Source of the DNA: Pollutibacter soli
Lineage (GTDB): Bacteria > Bacteroidota > Bacteroidia > Chitinophagales > Chitinophagaceae
Length of the DNA: 64,000 bases
Reading direction: 5' to 3'
NCBI GenBank assembly: GCA_029269725.1
Contig: JARJHS010000004.1
Coordinates: 248,001-312,000, forward strand
The translations under genes and the position numbers were made by a program. The notes below the pieces were generated by a model, which was not told where the DNA came from, did no database searches, and saw only the letters and a program-made list of their open reading frames with translations. Of the stretch, positions 29,006-37,732 are shown one piece after another. How positions within the stretch are numbered: position 1 is the stretch's first letter; each line of letters starts with the position of its first letter.

Positions 29006-29701
29006 CTATGATTTGATCAGGTGAACCATCATTCTGTCGGAACCATTTACTACAACTTTCAGGAAATAGTCGCCAGGTTTTAAATCCCTGCTTCCTGCAA
29101 TCGTATATTGATTGATTCCTGATTTACCTTTTTCTTTCTGTTGCAGGATGATATCTCCTTTTTCGTTGGTGATATTCAGATTGATCATTGCCAGTTCACG
29201 GAGCTGAACGTCCACCTGGATATCATTCAGATTCACCTGTGGAGTTGCACCAACCAGCACAACGTCACCACCTTTATAAGTTTCAACAACTAAAGTTTTT
29301 GAATAAGAAACTGTGCCAGCAGAATCGGTGATCTTTAACCTGTAGCAATTTGTTGATTTAGGAAAATTGTCTGTCCAGGTAAATATGTTTCCTTTCTCAA
29401 CCTGTATACCTGATGTCTGCACCGCTGTAAAACTTTCGCCGTCGCGGCTTTTTTCAACGGTATAGGTAAATGATTCTTCATCGTTGTTGATTTTCCATTT
29501 CAGTGCGACTTTATTGTTTTTAATGGACTCGCCCCGGAAATCAACCAGCCGATTCACATTGTTGCCTGTGAATTCAGATTTTACTGTCAGCGGAACTGAA
29601 GAATGATTCGTGAGTTTTGCGTTAATGCTGATAAAAACGATAAAACAAATGATCAGCATTCTGCAGAAATGTCCCATGCGGGAAGAAAATGTAGTTTCCA
29701 T
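29006..29701 (-). CDS. Secreted fibronectin-like protein with T9SS-type tail
   Basis: 231 residues. An N-terminal hydrophobic signal (MLIICFIVFISINA) is followed by a fibronectin-III-like domain (VALKWKINNDEESFTYTVEK, then RDGESFTAVQ, typical of T9SS cargo) and a C-terminal beta domain ending GDYFLKVVVNGSDRMMVHLIKS (read in two parts), which resembles a type A sorting domain. It is short for T9SS cargo: it looks like only the tail and one neighbouring domain, so it might be a remnant or a carrier domain. Function unknown. Confidence 0.65.
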   Translation of the reverse strand: METTFSSRMGHFCRMLIICFIVFISINAKLTNHSSVPLTVKSEFTGNNVNRLVDFRGESIKNNKVALKWKINNDEESFTYTVEKSRDGESFTAVQTSGIQVEKGNIFTWTDNFPKSTNCYRLKITDSAGTVSYSKTLVVETYKGGDVVLVGATPQVNLNDIQVDVQLRELAMINLNITNEKGDIILQQKEKGKSGINQYTIAGSRDLKPGDYFLKVVVNGSDRMMVHLIKS

Positions 29702-29800
29702 GATTCCATGATTTTTAAGGTAAAAAATAGCACAAGGGTTGCCCCAGGTTGACGGTTCATCAGTGGAATGGGAATCAATATTTGAGAGATACCGGGATGA

Positions 29801-29830
29801 AAAAAAGAGGGCTTCTTAGACAAGAGGCCC
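29801..29830 (-). terminator. Terminator of the 112-residue ORF on the minus strand
   Basis: A 9-bp stem with one wobble (29809-29817 with 29822-29830), 4-nt loop, with a run of six A on the plus strand giving a U-tract on the minus transcript. Its place 37 bp after the small ORF supports that ORF as a real gene. Confidence 0.72.
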
Positions 29831-29866
29831 GTTTGAATTTACAACCTCTAAAAAGTATCTTTTGTA

Positions 29867-30205
29867 TTAGTAAAATTTACCTGCCGGCACACATCGCGTG
29901 ATACCATGATCTATGCTGGTCATTTCATTTAAAGAAATGCCTTTATTTATCTGATGTCTTCCTACTGTTGATATTCTGTAAGAAATATCATGGCTCATGC
30001 TGTAGGTCGCATTTGCCGTTTGCAGGGAGTATTTGCAGGCAAATTGATTGCCCGCTGTATGGCGCAAGAGACCGGAAAGTTTTGATTTTTTTGCAGAAGA
30101 TGTTGCCGCTGAAGGGCTATATTGATATTCAGCAAGAGCTGTACCCAGCGGTGCTGCTGAAAAAAAACTGCATTTGACAGAATAACCTGAAATCGCGCTG
30201 TTCAT
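29867..30205 (-). CDS. Small protein of unknown function
   Basis: 112 residues, Ser/Thr/Ala-rich, with Cys at about 12, 58 and 106, and ending GITRCVPAGKFY. No signal peptide or membrane segment. Codon use looks like that of its neighbours, the ATG at 30205 is well placed, and a terminator follows. I do not recognise a family. It is divergent from a 69-codon ORF that precedes an ABC transporter, so it may belong to a small peptide locus. Confidence 0.45.
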   Translation of the reverse strand: MNSAISGYSVKCSFFSAAPLGTALAEYQYSPSAATSSAKKSKLSGLLRHTAGNQFACKYSLQTANATYSMSHDISYRISTVGRHQINKGISLNEMTSIDHGITRCVPAGKFY

Positions 30206-30276
30206 ATTTTGTGGTTATGGGTTCGCTGATCCGGTATTCAATAAGATATCCTGCCATCAAAGGAATTGAATAAGAA

Positions 30277-30486
30277 ATGTGTAAGCTTAATTTTTTAAAG
30301 GATAGGATAGAATATCTGAAACAGAAAAATGATACGTTGGACGGTTTAACTTTTGTGGATTTAAAGAGCCTTTCGGAGGAATTCCGCGCGAGGTGTTGCG
30401 GTGGATGTGTATACAAAACAACAAAAGGAGCCCTGCATTTGCAAGCTTTTTATTCAATATTTTTCTCTTTTTTTGTAAGTGATTGA
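30277..30486 (+). CDS. Small ORF with possible double-glycine leader
   Basis: 69 residues. The first 44 are charged and end in DLKSLSEEFRARCCGG, which resembles a double-glycine leader (Leu-12, Ser-11, a hydrophobic-like Cys-4, Gly-2, Gly-1); the acidic residue is off by one or two from the usual -8. The remaining 25 residues start CVYKTTKG and end in a hydrophobic run. An AGGAATTG stretch precedes the ATG. BcrA-type ABC transporter genes start 38 bp downstream. It could be a bacteriocin-like precursor, but short length and the AT-rich end make a chance ORF possible. Confidence 0.35.
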   Translation: MCKLNFLKDRIEYLKQKNDTLDGLTFVDLKSLSEEFRARCCGGCVYKTTKGALHLQAFYSIFFSFFVSD

Positions 30487-30523
30487 TTTGTAGAAAAAAT
30501 AGTGTAGAAAAGTACGATTCAGT

Positions 30524-31429
30524 ATGTCTGTTGTGATCGACGTTGAAAATCTTACAAAACAGTATGGGTCATTGCGTGCTGTTGATGATCTTTCGTTCCA
30601 GGTCTCTGCAGGTCAGGTATTCGCCTTCCTCGGACAAAATGGAGCTGGAAAATCGACCACTATCCGCATGCTATTATCACTGATAAGGCCAGATAGCGGC
30701 AGGATTAGACTATTTGGAAAAGATTTGCAATCGCAAAGGATTTCAATTCTGAGACAAACCGGAGCTGTAATAGAAAAGCCTGATCTCTACGGATATCTTA
30801 CTGGTTTTGAGAATCTTTCACTATTTGCAAAACTGAATGGTCTTAAGCTAAGCAGCCATATGTTGCGTACTCAGCTGGGCCGTGTTGGTCTTGAATCAAG
30901 AGCGAATGATAAAGTGAAAGCGTATTCGCAGGGAATGAAACAACGATTGGGAATTGCAGTTGCTTTAGTACACGATCCACAATTGATCATACTCGATGAA
31001 CCGACCAACGGACTTGATCCACAGGGTATTGTTGATATACGCAATCTTATCCTTCAGTTATGTCATGTACATGGTAAAACAGTGTTCATTTCCTCGCATA
31101 TGTTGAGTGAAGTACAGCAGGTTGCCGACCATGTGATGATTATTGAAAAAGGAAGGAAGATAATGCAGGGAAATGCTGACGAGCTGGTCTCTCCAGAATA
31201 TGTGCATGTCGAAATCGATTCTGATGATAATCATCGTTGCCTTGAATGGATCAGGAAATCAGGCTGGGATACTGATGCGGCATCAACAACAAATGGATTA
31301 ATCCGGGCGCGGATCAGCAAAAAAGATCTGAGTGGTTTTTCGGTTGCGCTTATTAATAATGGATTTCCATTAAAACAGTTTGCGCAGATGAATTCTTTAG
31401 AAGATTATTTTCTTTCCATCACCCAATGA
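30524..31429 (+). CDS. ABC transporter ATP-binding protein, BcrA/CcmA type
   Basis: 301 residues. Walker A LGQNGAGKSTT (about 36-46), Q-loop, signature YSQGMKQRLGIA, Walker B LIILDEPTNGLDPQG and an H-loop SSHMLSEVQ are all intact. The C-terminal 80 residues are a regulatory-type extension (EIDSDDNHRCLEWI). It pairs with the ABC-2 permease 6 bp downstream, as in antibiotic or bacteriocin exporters. The direction is probably export. Confidence 0.9.
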   Translation: MSVVIDVENLTKQYGSLRAVDDLSFQVSAGQVFAFLGQNGAGKSTTIRMLLSLIRPDSGRIRLFGKDLQSQRISILRQTGAVIEKPDLYGYLTGFENLSLFAKLNGLKLSSHMLRTQLGRVGLESRANDKVKAYSQGMKQRLGIAVALVHDPQLIILDEPTNGLDPQGIVDIRNLILQLCHVHGKTVFISSHMLSEVQQVADHVMIIEKGRKIMQGNADELVSPEYVHVEIDSDDNHRCLEWIRKSGWDTDAASTTNGLIRARISKKDLSGFSVALINNGFPLKQFAQMNSLEDYFLSITQ

Positions 31430-31435
31430 TTTAAG

Positions 31436-32311
31436 ATGATTTCCCTTGTCAGGATTGAGCTTTTTAAAATTTTCAGGAAACCACGAACGTATATTTCGTT
31501 TGCAGCAGTCATCATTATCATCTGGTTAATTCAACTGGGCTTTTACGCGGAAGGGGAGAAGTATCTCGGCTTCAGTTTACAAGGCATGTCGGAGTCGTTT
31601 TTGATTGAGGGGAAAATACTCAATGGTTTCCTGGTATGTTTTATTATTCTTCAAACACTTCTTGTACATATACCATTGCTTGTTGCTTTGGTCGCCGGTG
31701 ATATGGTAAGCGGAGAAGCCAACCAGGGAACTCTTCGCATGTTACTGACGCGCCCCGTAAGCAGAACAAAGCTTCTGATCAGCAAATTCATTGCAGCGAC
31801 GATGTACACGATTGGTTTATTAATCTGGCTGGCTATCTGGAGCCTGTTCTTTTCACTTTTTATTTTTGGTAAAGGAGATATGCTGATCATGAAAAGTGAT
31901 GTTGTTACCCAGATATTATCGAGTGATGCATTATGGCGATATTTTGCTGCATTTTGTTTTGCAACATTGGCAATGATCACGGTAACCAGTCTTGCATTCC
32001 TGCTTAGCGTATTCGCTTCAAATTCTATCGGACCGATCATCGCGACGATGGCTGTGGTTGTATTGTTTACCATTATTCAAACCCTCGACCTGCCTCTGTT
32101 CAATGCAGTAAAACCTTTTCTATTCACCACACATATGCTTGCATGGAAAGGTTTTTTTGATGTTCAGATGAACGAAGCCAACGAGCAGATTGTCGGATCA
32201 ATCCAGGATATGTCCGGAATACTTTGGTCGGGAGCAATTCTGGCTGTACACATCTTATTTTTTCTCGGAGTTGCCATTTTTATTTTCAGAAGAAAAGACA
32301 TACTCACATAA
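31436..32311 (+). CDS. ABC-2 type membrane permease
   Basis: 291 residues with about six membrane helices, an N-terminal amphipathic stretch (LVRIELFKIFRKPRTY) and the ABC-2 motif GDMVSGEANQGTLRMLLTRPVSR, read in two parts. It forms the channel of the transporter whose ATPase is encoded immediately upstream. The ABC-2 family moves drugs, peptides or polymers outward or supports copper-type maturation. Substrate is not evident. Confidence 0.88.
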   Translation: MISLVRIELFKIFRKPRTYISFAAVIIIIWLIQLGFYAEGEKYLGFSLQGMSESFLIEGKILNGFLVCFIILQTLLVHIPLLVALVAGDMVSGEANQGTLRMLLTRPVSRTKLLISKFIAATMYTIGLLIWLAIWSLFFSLFIFGKGDMLIMKSDVVTQILSSDALWRYFAAFCFATLAMITVTSLAFLLSVFASNSIGPIIATMAVVVLFTIIQTLDLPLFNAVKPFLFTTHMLAWKGFFDVQMNEANEQIVGSIQDMSGILWSGAILAVHILFFLGVAIFIFRRKDILT

Positions 32312-32312
32312 A

Positions 32313-32341
32313 AAAAGGATTGCCGAAGCAATCCCTTTTCT
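32313..32341. terminator. Bidirectional terminator between convergent genes
   Basis: A 7-bp stem (32317-32323 with 32328-32334) flanked by A-run and T-run (AAAAAA before, CTTTTCTTTT after), so it can stop transcripts of both strands. It lies directly after the permease stop. Confidence 0.8.
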
Positions 32342-32357
32342 TTTCCGGCTTTTAAAT

Positions 32358-33695
32358 TCAAACATATTTAGTAACGCCAGGTGTAGCAATTTTGTAAAGG
32401 CCATCCGCATCCGGAACTACCTGCGGTGCTGCTGCAAAATCGAAGGTTTTCGGAGCAAGGCTCATTCCGCAATTCAAAGCTTTATCCCATTCCACCACCT
32501 GCCCGGAATAAGTAGCCATTCTGCCAAGAATTGCTGTCATTGTCGATTTTGCCCCATTTTCTGCATCAGCAAATTTGTATTCGCCTTTTGCAACAGCTGC
32601 AAACAATTCATCATGCTCACTCTGGTACGGATCATTCCTGTTTTTCTTGTCCCACTGGTAAAGAACTTTTCCTTTCAGATCAGTAATATGAGCATCACCG
32701 CAATAAATTTTTCCTTTTGTTCCGATCAACAGCTCATCCACTTTTGACATCGTATTTTTTATATGACGGCATTGACTGTTGAGGACAGAACCATCGGCAT
32801 AGGTATATTCAACATAGTGATGATCGAAAATCTCTCCATAATCTTTTCCTTTGCGGACTTCACGGCCACCCATACCCTGTGCTTTCACTGGATATCCACC
32901 TTTAAACCAGTTGATGACATCTATATTATGGATGTGCTGTTCACAGATATGATCCCCACAAAGCCAGACAAAATAATACCAGTTACGCATCTGGTATTCC
33001 ATTTCAGTCTGTCCTTCTTTTCTCGGATTAACCCAAACGCCATCACTGTTCCACCATGCCTGCGCAGAAGTGATGTCGCCAATCATCGCTTTGCGTTTGT
33101 ATAATTCGAGGTAGGAATGTTCATAGTGGCGCTGCAATCCTACAACCACATTAAGTTTTTTCTGCTTAGCAATTTCCGCTGCCTTCAATACTCTCAAGAT
33201 GCCGGCAGTATCTGTAGCAACAGGTTTTTCCATGAAGATCTGTTTGTTTTGTTTTACAGCTTCTTCAAAATGAATGGGTCTGAAACCGGGAGGTGTAGTA
33301 AGTATTACAACATCCGCGAATGGAATTGCTTTCTGATAAGCATCGAATCCGACAAATTTTCTTTCTTCCGGAACGTCAATTCTGGCTTTGAGATTACCAT
33401 TCACGCCCGAGTCAGAAAGATCATCAGCAGTCAGGGATTTGTAACAATTATCCAACCGGTCGCGGAAAGCATCAGCCATAGCAACCAGTTTTACGTTTTG
33501 CTTTGTGAGCAAAGCCTGCATAGCTGCACCGGTACCACGACCACCGCAACCAATCAATGCAATTTTTATCGTATCGTCAGCACCTGAAAAGAAATTTGCC
33601 TTTGATAATAGTGGTGCGGCCATCAACCCACCCGCCAGCAGGCTACCCTGTTTTACAAAATCCCGGCGGGTTGATGATTTGGAAGAATCGTTCAT
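32358..33695 (-). CDS. Exported Gfo/Idh/MocA-family oxidoreductase
   Basis: 445 residues. The N-terminus has a twin-arginine signal (TRRDFVKQGSLLAGGLMAAP). Then a Rossmann fold with IALIGCGGRGTGAA and the EKP motif (IFMEKPVATD) of the Gfo/Idh/MocA family, and a C-terminal dimer/sugar-binding domain (GDHICEQHIHNIDVINWF). These enzymes oxidise or reduce sugars or inositols with tightly bound NAD(P). A Tat signal fits export of a cofactor-loaded enzyme to the periplasm. It follows the FGE-like gene by 26 bp on the same strand. Confidence 0.92.
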   Translation of the reverse strand: MNDSSKSSTRRDFVKQGSLLAGGLMAAPLLSKANFFSGADDTIKIALIGCGGRGTGAAMQALLTKQNVKLVAMADAFRDRLDNCYKSLTADDLSDSGVNGNLKARIDVPEERKFVGFDAYQKAIPFADVVILTTPPGFRPIHFEEAVKQNKQIFMEKPVATDTAGILRVLKAAEIAKQKKLNVVVGLQRHYEHSYLELYKRKAMIGDITSAQAWWNSDGVWVNPRKEGQTEMEYQMRNWYYFVWLCGDHICEQHIHNIDVINWFKGGYPVKAQGMGGREVRKGKDYGEIFDHHYVEYTYADGSVLNSQCRHIKNTMSKVDELLIGTKGKIYCGDAHITDLKGKVLYQWDKKNRNDPYQSEHDELFAAVAKGEYKFADAENGAKSTMTAILGRMATYSGQVVEWDKALNCGMSLAPKTFDFAAAPQVVPDADGLYKIATPGVTKYV

Positions 33696-33721
33696 TTTAA
33701 TTGTTTTATTTAGTTGGAAGG

Positions 33722-34666
33722 TTATTTTCCCAGGTACAATTTATAAAAATTTTCTGCTTCCTCTTTCCCGGGCTGTCTGTATGGTCTTACAATCCTGAAA
33801 CCCACAAACGCTGCATCTGTGAGCCACCAACGGCTTTTCGGCAACTGCGGATCGCGTTTGTTCCATGCGGTTTCAGAGTGCATACGGGTCGTTACTCTAA
33901 GGTCTGCTGCCGGGCTCTGGTACGATCCACCGCGAAGACTACGGGGATACCTTGTTTTAGGAGGTATTACAGGGCTTTTTGCATTGCCTGAAATGGTAGT
34001 AAAATAGTTTTCATCATATTGATCGAGGGTCCATTCAGCGACATTGCCCAGCATATCATACAGGCCCCAGGCGTTCGGTTTTTTTTGCCCTACTTTATGG
34101 TATTTATCAGAACTATTATCCTTAAACCAGGCATACTGACTCAGTTGTTTGGTATCGTTGCCATAATAATATACTGATTTGGAACCTGCGCGACATGCAT
34201 ATTCCCATTCGGCCTCGGTGGGTAACCTGTAAAAAACGCCGGTTTTTTCGTAAAGCCATCTGCAGAACATTATCGCGGCATCCTGGCTCATACTGTTCAC
34301 CGGAAAGCCACCTTCCTTTCCCATATTCCAGCTCAGATCGAAATATTGAGCGGTCGGACGAGTCACCGCATCTACCTTGGAACCCTGGGTGATTTTTTCA
34401 TCCTTAAAAAAAATACTGAACTGATCATGCGTAATTTCATATGCACTCATCCAGAATCCTTCCACCTGCACATACGCACCCGGTTTTTCGTTGGCATTTG
34501 CTGATGAGGCATCACCCATAAAAAAGCTTCCGGATGGTACTGCTACCATCTTCAGTGGTATATTAGTAGTCGGGATGACGGTATCGAGACTTTTGCCGGC
34601 AGGAACCTGAGCACTAACGGTGAGAGATAAACGAAATAAAATCATGACCATCACGCAATACTTCAT
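33722..34666 (-). CDS. Exported formylglycine-generating-enzyme-like (SUMF1) domain protein
   Basis: 314 residues with a signal peptide (ILFRLSLTVSAQ). The whole body is an FGE-sulfatase domain (PF03781): MVAVPSGSFFMGDASS, YEITHDQFSIFF, RLPTEAEWEYACRAG, GLYDMLGNVAEWTLDQY, SLRGGSYQSP and AFVGFRIVR. In Bacteroidota such exported proteins include structural gliding proteins (GldJ/K) as well as enzymes; this one has no lipobox. No sulfatase is nearby. Same operon as the Gfo/Idh/MocA gene, divergent from the isomerase. Confidence 0.85.
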   Translation of the reverse strand: MKYCVMVMILFRLSLTVSAQVPAGKSLDTVIPTTNIPLKMVAVPSGSFFMGDASSANANEKPGAYVQVEGFWMSAYEITHDQFSIFFKDEKITQGSKVDAVTRPTAQYFDLSWNMGKEGGFPVNSMSQDAAIMFCRWLYEKTGVFYRLPTEAEWEYACRAGSKSVYYYGNDTKQLSQYAWFKDNSSDKYHKVGQKKPNAWGLYDMLGNVAEWTLDQYDENYFTTISGNAKSPVIPPKTRYPRSLRGGSYQSPAADLRVTTRMHSETAWNKRDPQLPKSRWWLTDAAFVGFRIVRPYRQPGKEEAENFYKLYLGK

Positions 34667-34796
34667 TTTTTCAATGATTTGTTTTTTGCAAGATAGTCAG
34701 AAAACAGTCGGGTTATATAGTGAATTCTATAAATTAGCAAATCATAATATTCGTTACCAAAGGCCATTTCAAATCATCTAATCAAGCTATTTAAGT

Positions 34797-35714
34797 ATGT
34801 TACGAAGGAATTTTTTACAACAGGGTGCTCTTGCCGGGTCAGCATTGCTTGCAGGAAATATTGCAGGGGCATCTGAGAAAAAGCAGTTAATGCCCGATAA
34901 AACATTCAACCTGGATTATGCTTTTCATGATGGCATGTTTGCAGCTCATGCAGGAAAAGATTTTGTTGAACAGATTAAATTTGGGTATGACAAAGGTTTC
35001 AGGTCAATTGAAGATAATGGAATGATGTCCAGAACACCTGAAGAACAGAAACGCATCGGCGATACGCTGGCGAAACTGAATATGCGCATGGGTGTTTTTG
35101 TTGTTACAACCGATTCATGGCATTGGAAACTCAGCCTGACGACAGGCAAGCAGGAATGGAAAGATAAGATGGTCAATGATTGCAAAACAGCCGTTGAAGT
35201 AGCGAAACGATGTAATGCAAAATGGGTTACCGTTGTACCTGGGAATTTTGACAGATCAATTCCTTATGAGTATCAAATGAGTAATGTGATTGATGCACTT
35301 CGTCGTGGTGCTGAAGTTTTGGAAAAAGGTAACCTGGTGATGGTGCTTGAACCATTGAGCGATAACCCGGACCTGTTTCTTCGTTATTCTGCTCAGACAT
35401 ATTTAATCTGTAAAGCTGTTAACAGCCCTTCCTGTAAGATCCTTTTTGATATGTACCACATGCAGCGTAACGAGGGCAACGTTATAAAGAATATCGATGC
35501 TTCATGGGATGAGATTGGTTATCTGCAGATCGGTGACAACCCGGGCAGGAAAGAACCGACAACCGGCGAGATGAACTATAAGAACATCTTCAAACATATT
35601 CATGAAAAAGGTTGGAAAGGCATACTGGGAATGGAACATGGCAATTCCATTCCGGGTAAAGAAGGAGAGGCCGCTTTGATAAAAGCCTATCGCGATTCTG
35701 ATGCCTTCATGTAA
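34797..35714 (+). CDS. Exported hydroxypyruvate isomerase-like TIM-barrel protein
   Basis: 305 residues. A Tat-like start (LRRNFLQQGALAGSALLAG) is followed by an AP-endonuclease-2-type TIM barrel (PF01261). Conserved points: acidic ligand in VLEPLSDNPDLFL, LFDMYHMQRNEGN, YLQIGDNPGRKEPTTGEMNY and GMEHGNSIPG. The best match is the hydroxypyruvate isomerase subfamily. Divergent from the oxidoreductase and FGE-like genes, it suggests a periplasmic sugar-modifying cluster. The actual substrate is unknown. Confidence 0.85.
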   Translation: MLRRNFLQQGALAGSALLAGNIAGASEKKQLMPDKTFNLDYAFHDGMFAAHAGKDFVEQIKFGYDKGFRSIEDNGMMSRTPEEQKRIGDTLAKLNMRMGVFVVTTDSWHWKLSLTTGKQEWKDKMVNDCKTAVEVAKRCNAKWVTVVPGNFDRSIPYEYQMSNVIDALRRGAEVLEKGNLVMVLEPLSDNPDLFLRYSAQTYLICKAVNSPSCKILFDMYHMQRNEGNVIKNIDASWDEIGYLQIGDNPGRKEPTTGEMNYKNIFKHIHEKGWKGILGMEHGNSIPGKEGEAALIKAYRDSDAFM

Positions 35715-35733
35715 TTTGTGCAAATTTTAAATC

Positions 35734-35778
35734 ACAGCAGCAATACAGAACATTTTTGTATTGCTGCTGTTTTTATAT
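35734..35778 (+). terminator. Terminator after the isomerase gene
   Basis: A perfect 14-bp stem (35734-35747 with 35757-35770) followed by TTTTATAT. It overlaps an apparent TTG start at 35761 of the next frame, so the next gene must begin at the ATG at 35782. Confidence 0.88.
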
Positions 35779-35781
35779 CTG

Positions 35782-36453
35782 ATGAGATTTTTTTTATTAA
35801 TAGTGTTGATCCTGCGGGTAGATTCAGTGGCATTCAGCCAGGATACTGAGCTGTTGTTGCAGAAGCTAAGATCAAAGGTTGAAGCTGTCAACGATTATCG
35901 TGCAGAAGCTGAACTAAAAACGGATGTATCATTTTTAAACGTACCTGTTTCAAACCTCACGATTCTTTTTAAGAAGCCCGATGAATTCAGCATTGAAAAA
36001 TCAAATGGAATTACGATTATTCCAAAGGGCGGTTTAAATGCCAATTTATTTGTGGTAATGAAGCCCGGTACCTATGTTAGTGTTGATGCAGGTACAGCTT
36101 CACTGGATGGAAAAACCCTGAGAGTAGTAAAACTTTTACCCAATGATGATAAATCTGATATCCTTCTCGCAACGGTATATATTGATGAACAAAAATTACT
36201 GATCAGGAAAATCGTTACTACCACCCGCCAAAGCGGTACACTGGAAATGTTGCTTAATTATGGTAAATATGAAAAGTGGGCATTACCTGATATGGTAAGT
36301 ATTTTCTTCAGTACAAAAGACTATAAAATGCCCAAGGGTTTTACTTTTGATTATGAAGGCGGGAATGCTTCCGCAAAAAACGGAAAGAAAGATACCGGGC
36401 AAGGTAAGGTGGAGATCAGGTATAAGTCTTACCTGATTAATAAACGCACTTAA
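35782..36453 (+). CDS. LolA-like outer-membrane lipoprotein carrier family protein
   Basis: About 223 residues with a signal peptide (FFLLIVLILRVDSVAFSQ). The mature part has the LolA/LolB-like half-barrel features: LRSKVEAVNDYRAEAELKT, LFKKPDEFSIEKSNG, and late strands LLIRKIVTTTRQSGTLEMLL. It would bind an acylated ligand in the periplasm. It is distant from canonical LolA, so a variant such as a sporadic lipid-binding protein is possible. ATG at 35782 is set by the terminator overlap. Ends convergent with pdxA. Confidence 0.7.
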   Translation: MRFFLLIVLILRVDSVAFSQDTELLLQKLRSKVEAVNDYRAEAELKTDVSFLNVPVSNLTILFKKPDEFSIEKSNGITIIPKGGLNANLFVVMKPGTYVSVDAGTASLDGKTLRVVKLLPNDDKSDILLATVYIDEQKLLIRKIVTTTRQSGTLEMLLNYGKYEKWALPDMVSIFFSTKDYKMPKGFTFDYEGGNASAKNGKKDTGQGKVEIRYKSYLINKRT

Positions 36454-36463
36454 GGTTGAATGT

Positions 36464-36572
36464 ATAACGTAAAACGTAAAACGTCAGACCCGGCGAGTTA
36501 AAATCTTGATGCAAAATACCGGGTTTTCCACATAGCAAGTTGATACGTTCTACGTTTAACGTTCAACGCTAT
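36464..36572. repeat. Inverted heptad repeat pair between convergent genes
   Basis: Left arm: three 7-mers ending AACGT (36464-36484). Right arm: four 7-mers of ACGTTNN form (36545-36572), opposite in orientation, with 17 of 22 positions able to pair. Between them CCCGG (36489) and CCGGG (36519) could form a short stem followed by TTTT. The right arm runs into the pdxA stop codon at 36569. Confidence 0.7.
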
Positions 36573-37672
36573 ACCAGGTCAATCCTCTCATCCTCCACAT
36601 TAGCCACCACCTGCGCCGCGATTTTTCTTAGCGGGTTCCGATGCGCTTCCGCATAACCCATGCGTTTGCTGATGATATCCAGCGTAACAAATAATGCTTC
36701 GCGGAATGAACTTTCGTCTGCCTTGTTTTTCCCTGCGATATCAAATGCAGTTCCGTGATCAGGAGATGTTCTGATGCCGGAAAGTCCGGCAGTATAGTTT
36801 ACACCTTCCCCTTTAGCCAGTGATTTAAAAGGAATAAGACCCTGGTCGTGATACATAGCCAGAACACCATCAAATTTTTCGTGACTGCCTCTTGCAAAAA
36901 ATGCATCCGCTGCATATGGCCCGAATACCAGCAGGTCGTTTTTCTTTGCTTCAATCACAGCAGGGCGAATAATGGTTTCTTCCTCCTTACCGATCAAACC
37001 TTCATCGCCTGCATGCGGATTTAATCCAAGTACAGCAATGCGTGGTTTGTCAATTCCAAAATCCTTGCGCAAACTCTCTTTCATAATTTTCAGTTTGCTC
37101 AGAATTGCTTCTTTTGTAATTGCGCCTGCTACTTCTGCAACAGGAATATGTTCAGTGACTACACCCACACGCATATTCTCTGCCACCATGAACATCAATA
37201 CATCGGAAGCGCCGAAAACATTTTTCAGATATGGGGTATGGCCAGTGTAAGGAAACTGATCACTATGAACATTTTTTTTGTGCAAAGGTGCAGTGACCAG
37301 CCCCTGGATTTTTGATTCTTTCAAAGCTTGTACAGCCGCTACCAGGGATTTAATACCATAACTGCCACCAGCTTCTGTTAGTGTGCCCGGAGCAATCATA
37401 ACATCTTCTTCCCAGCAGCTGAAAATATTCAGTTGTTTTGGATTGACTTTATGTAATTCACGGATGTTATTAAAGTTAAGATTGAATTCGGGTAGTGATT
37501 TACGATAGAAGTTGATCACTTTATTGGAGCCGAAGATCACAGGAGTACAGAATTCCATCACCCGCTGATCGGAGAATGTTTTGATGATCAGTTCGATTCC
37601 TATTCCATTCAGATCCCCTGTGGTGATTCCTACCACTGGCCTTTGCTGCGGGTTTATCATCTGGCTTTGCAT
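36569..37672 (-). CDS. pdxA: 4-hydroxythreonine-4-phosphate dehydrogenase (vitamin B6 synthesis)
   Basis: 367 residues. PdxA family motifs include VGITTGDLNGIGIELI, the metal-binding histidines in FPYTGHTPYLKN, LGLNPHAGDEG and AMYHDQGLIPFK, and the C-terminal GIRTSPDHGTAFDIAGK. It oxidises 4-phosphohydroxy-L-threonine, the step before pyridoxal ring formation by PdxJ. It is slightly longer than the E. coli enzyme. ATG at 37672. Divergent from ksgA across an inverted-repeat element. The pdxA-ksgA pairing is common in many bacteria, though usually in one direction. Confidence 0.95.
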   Translation of the reverse strand: MQSQMINPQQRPVVGITTGDLNGIGIELIIKTFSDQRVMEFCTPVIFGSNKVINFYRKSLPEFNLNFNNIRELHKVNPKQLNIFSCWEEDVMIAPGTLTEAGGSYGIKSLVAAVQALKESKIQGLVTAPLHKKNVHSDQFPYTGHTPYLKNVFGASDVLMFMVAENMRVGVVTEHIPVAEVAGAITKEAILSKLKIMKESLRKDFGIDKPRIAVLGLNPHAGDEGLIGKEEETIIRPAVIEAKKNDLLVFGPYAADAFFARGSHEKFDGVLAMYHDQGLIPFKSLAKGEGVNYTAGLSGIRTSPDHGTAFDIAGKNKADESSFREALFVTLDIISKRMGYAEAHRNPLRKIAAQVVANVEDERIDLV

Positions 37673-37689
37673 TTAAGCCGGTAAAGGTA

Positions 37690-37732
37690 TACGTTTTACG
37701 TTAAACGTTCGACGTCTAACGTAAAACGTACC
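37690..37732. repeat. Heptad array forming a perfect inverted repeat between pdxA and ksgA
   Basis: Six consecutive 7-mers of ACGTNNN form (37691-37732). 37690-37703 and 37717-37730 are perfect 14-nt inverted repeats with a 13-nt spacer. The element lies between the two divergent starts and touches a TACCTTCG (37729-37736) resembling a -7 element for ksgA. Confidence 0.75.

Noticed and set aside
33722-34666. FGE-like protein as gliding protein GldK/GldJ
   Set aside because: No lipobox and no neighbouring gldL, gldM or gldN; only the shared FGE fold supports it.
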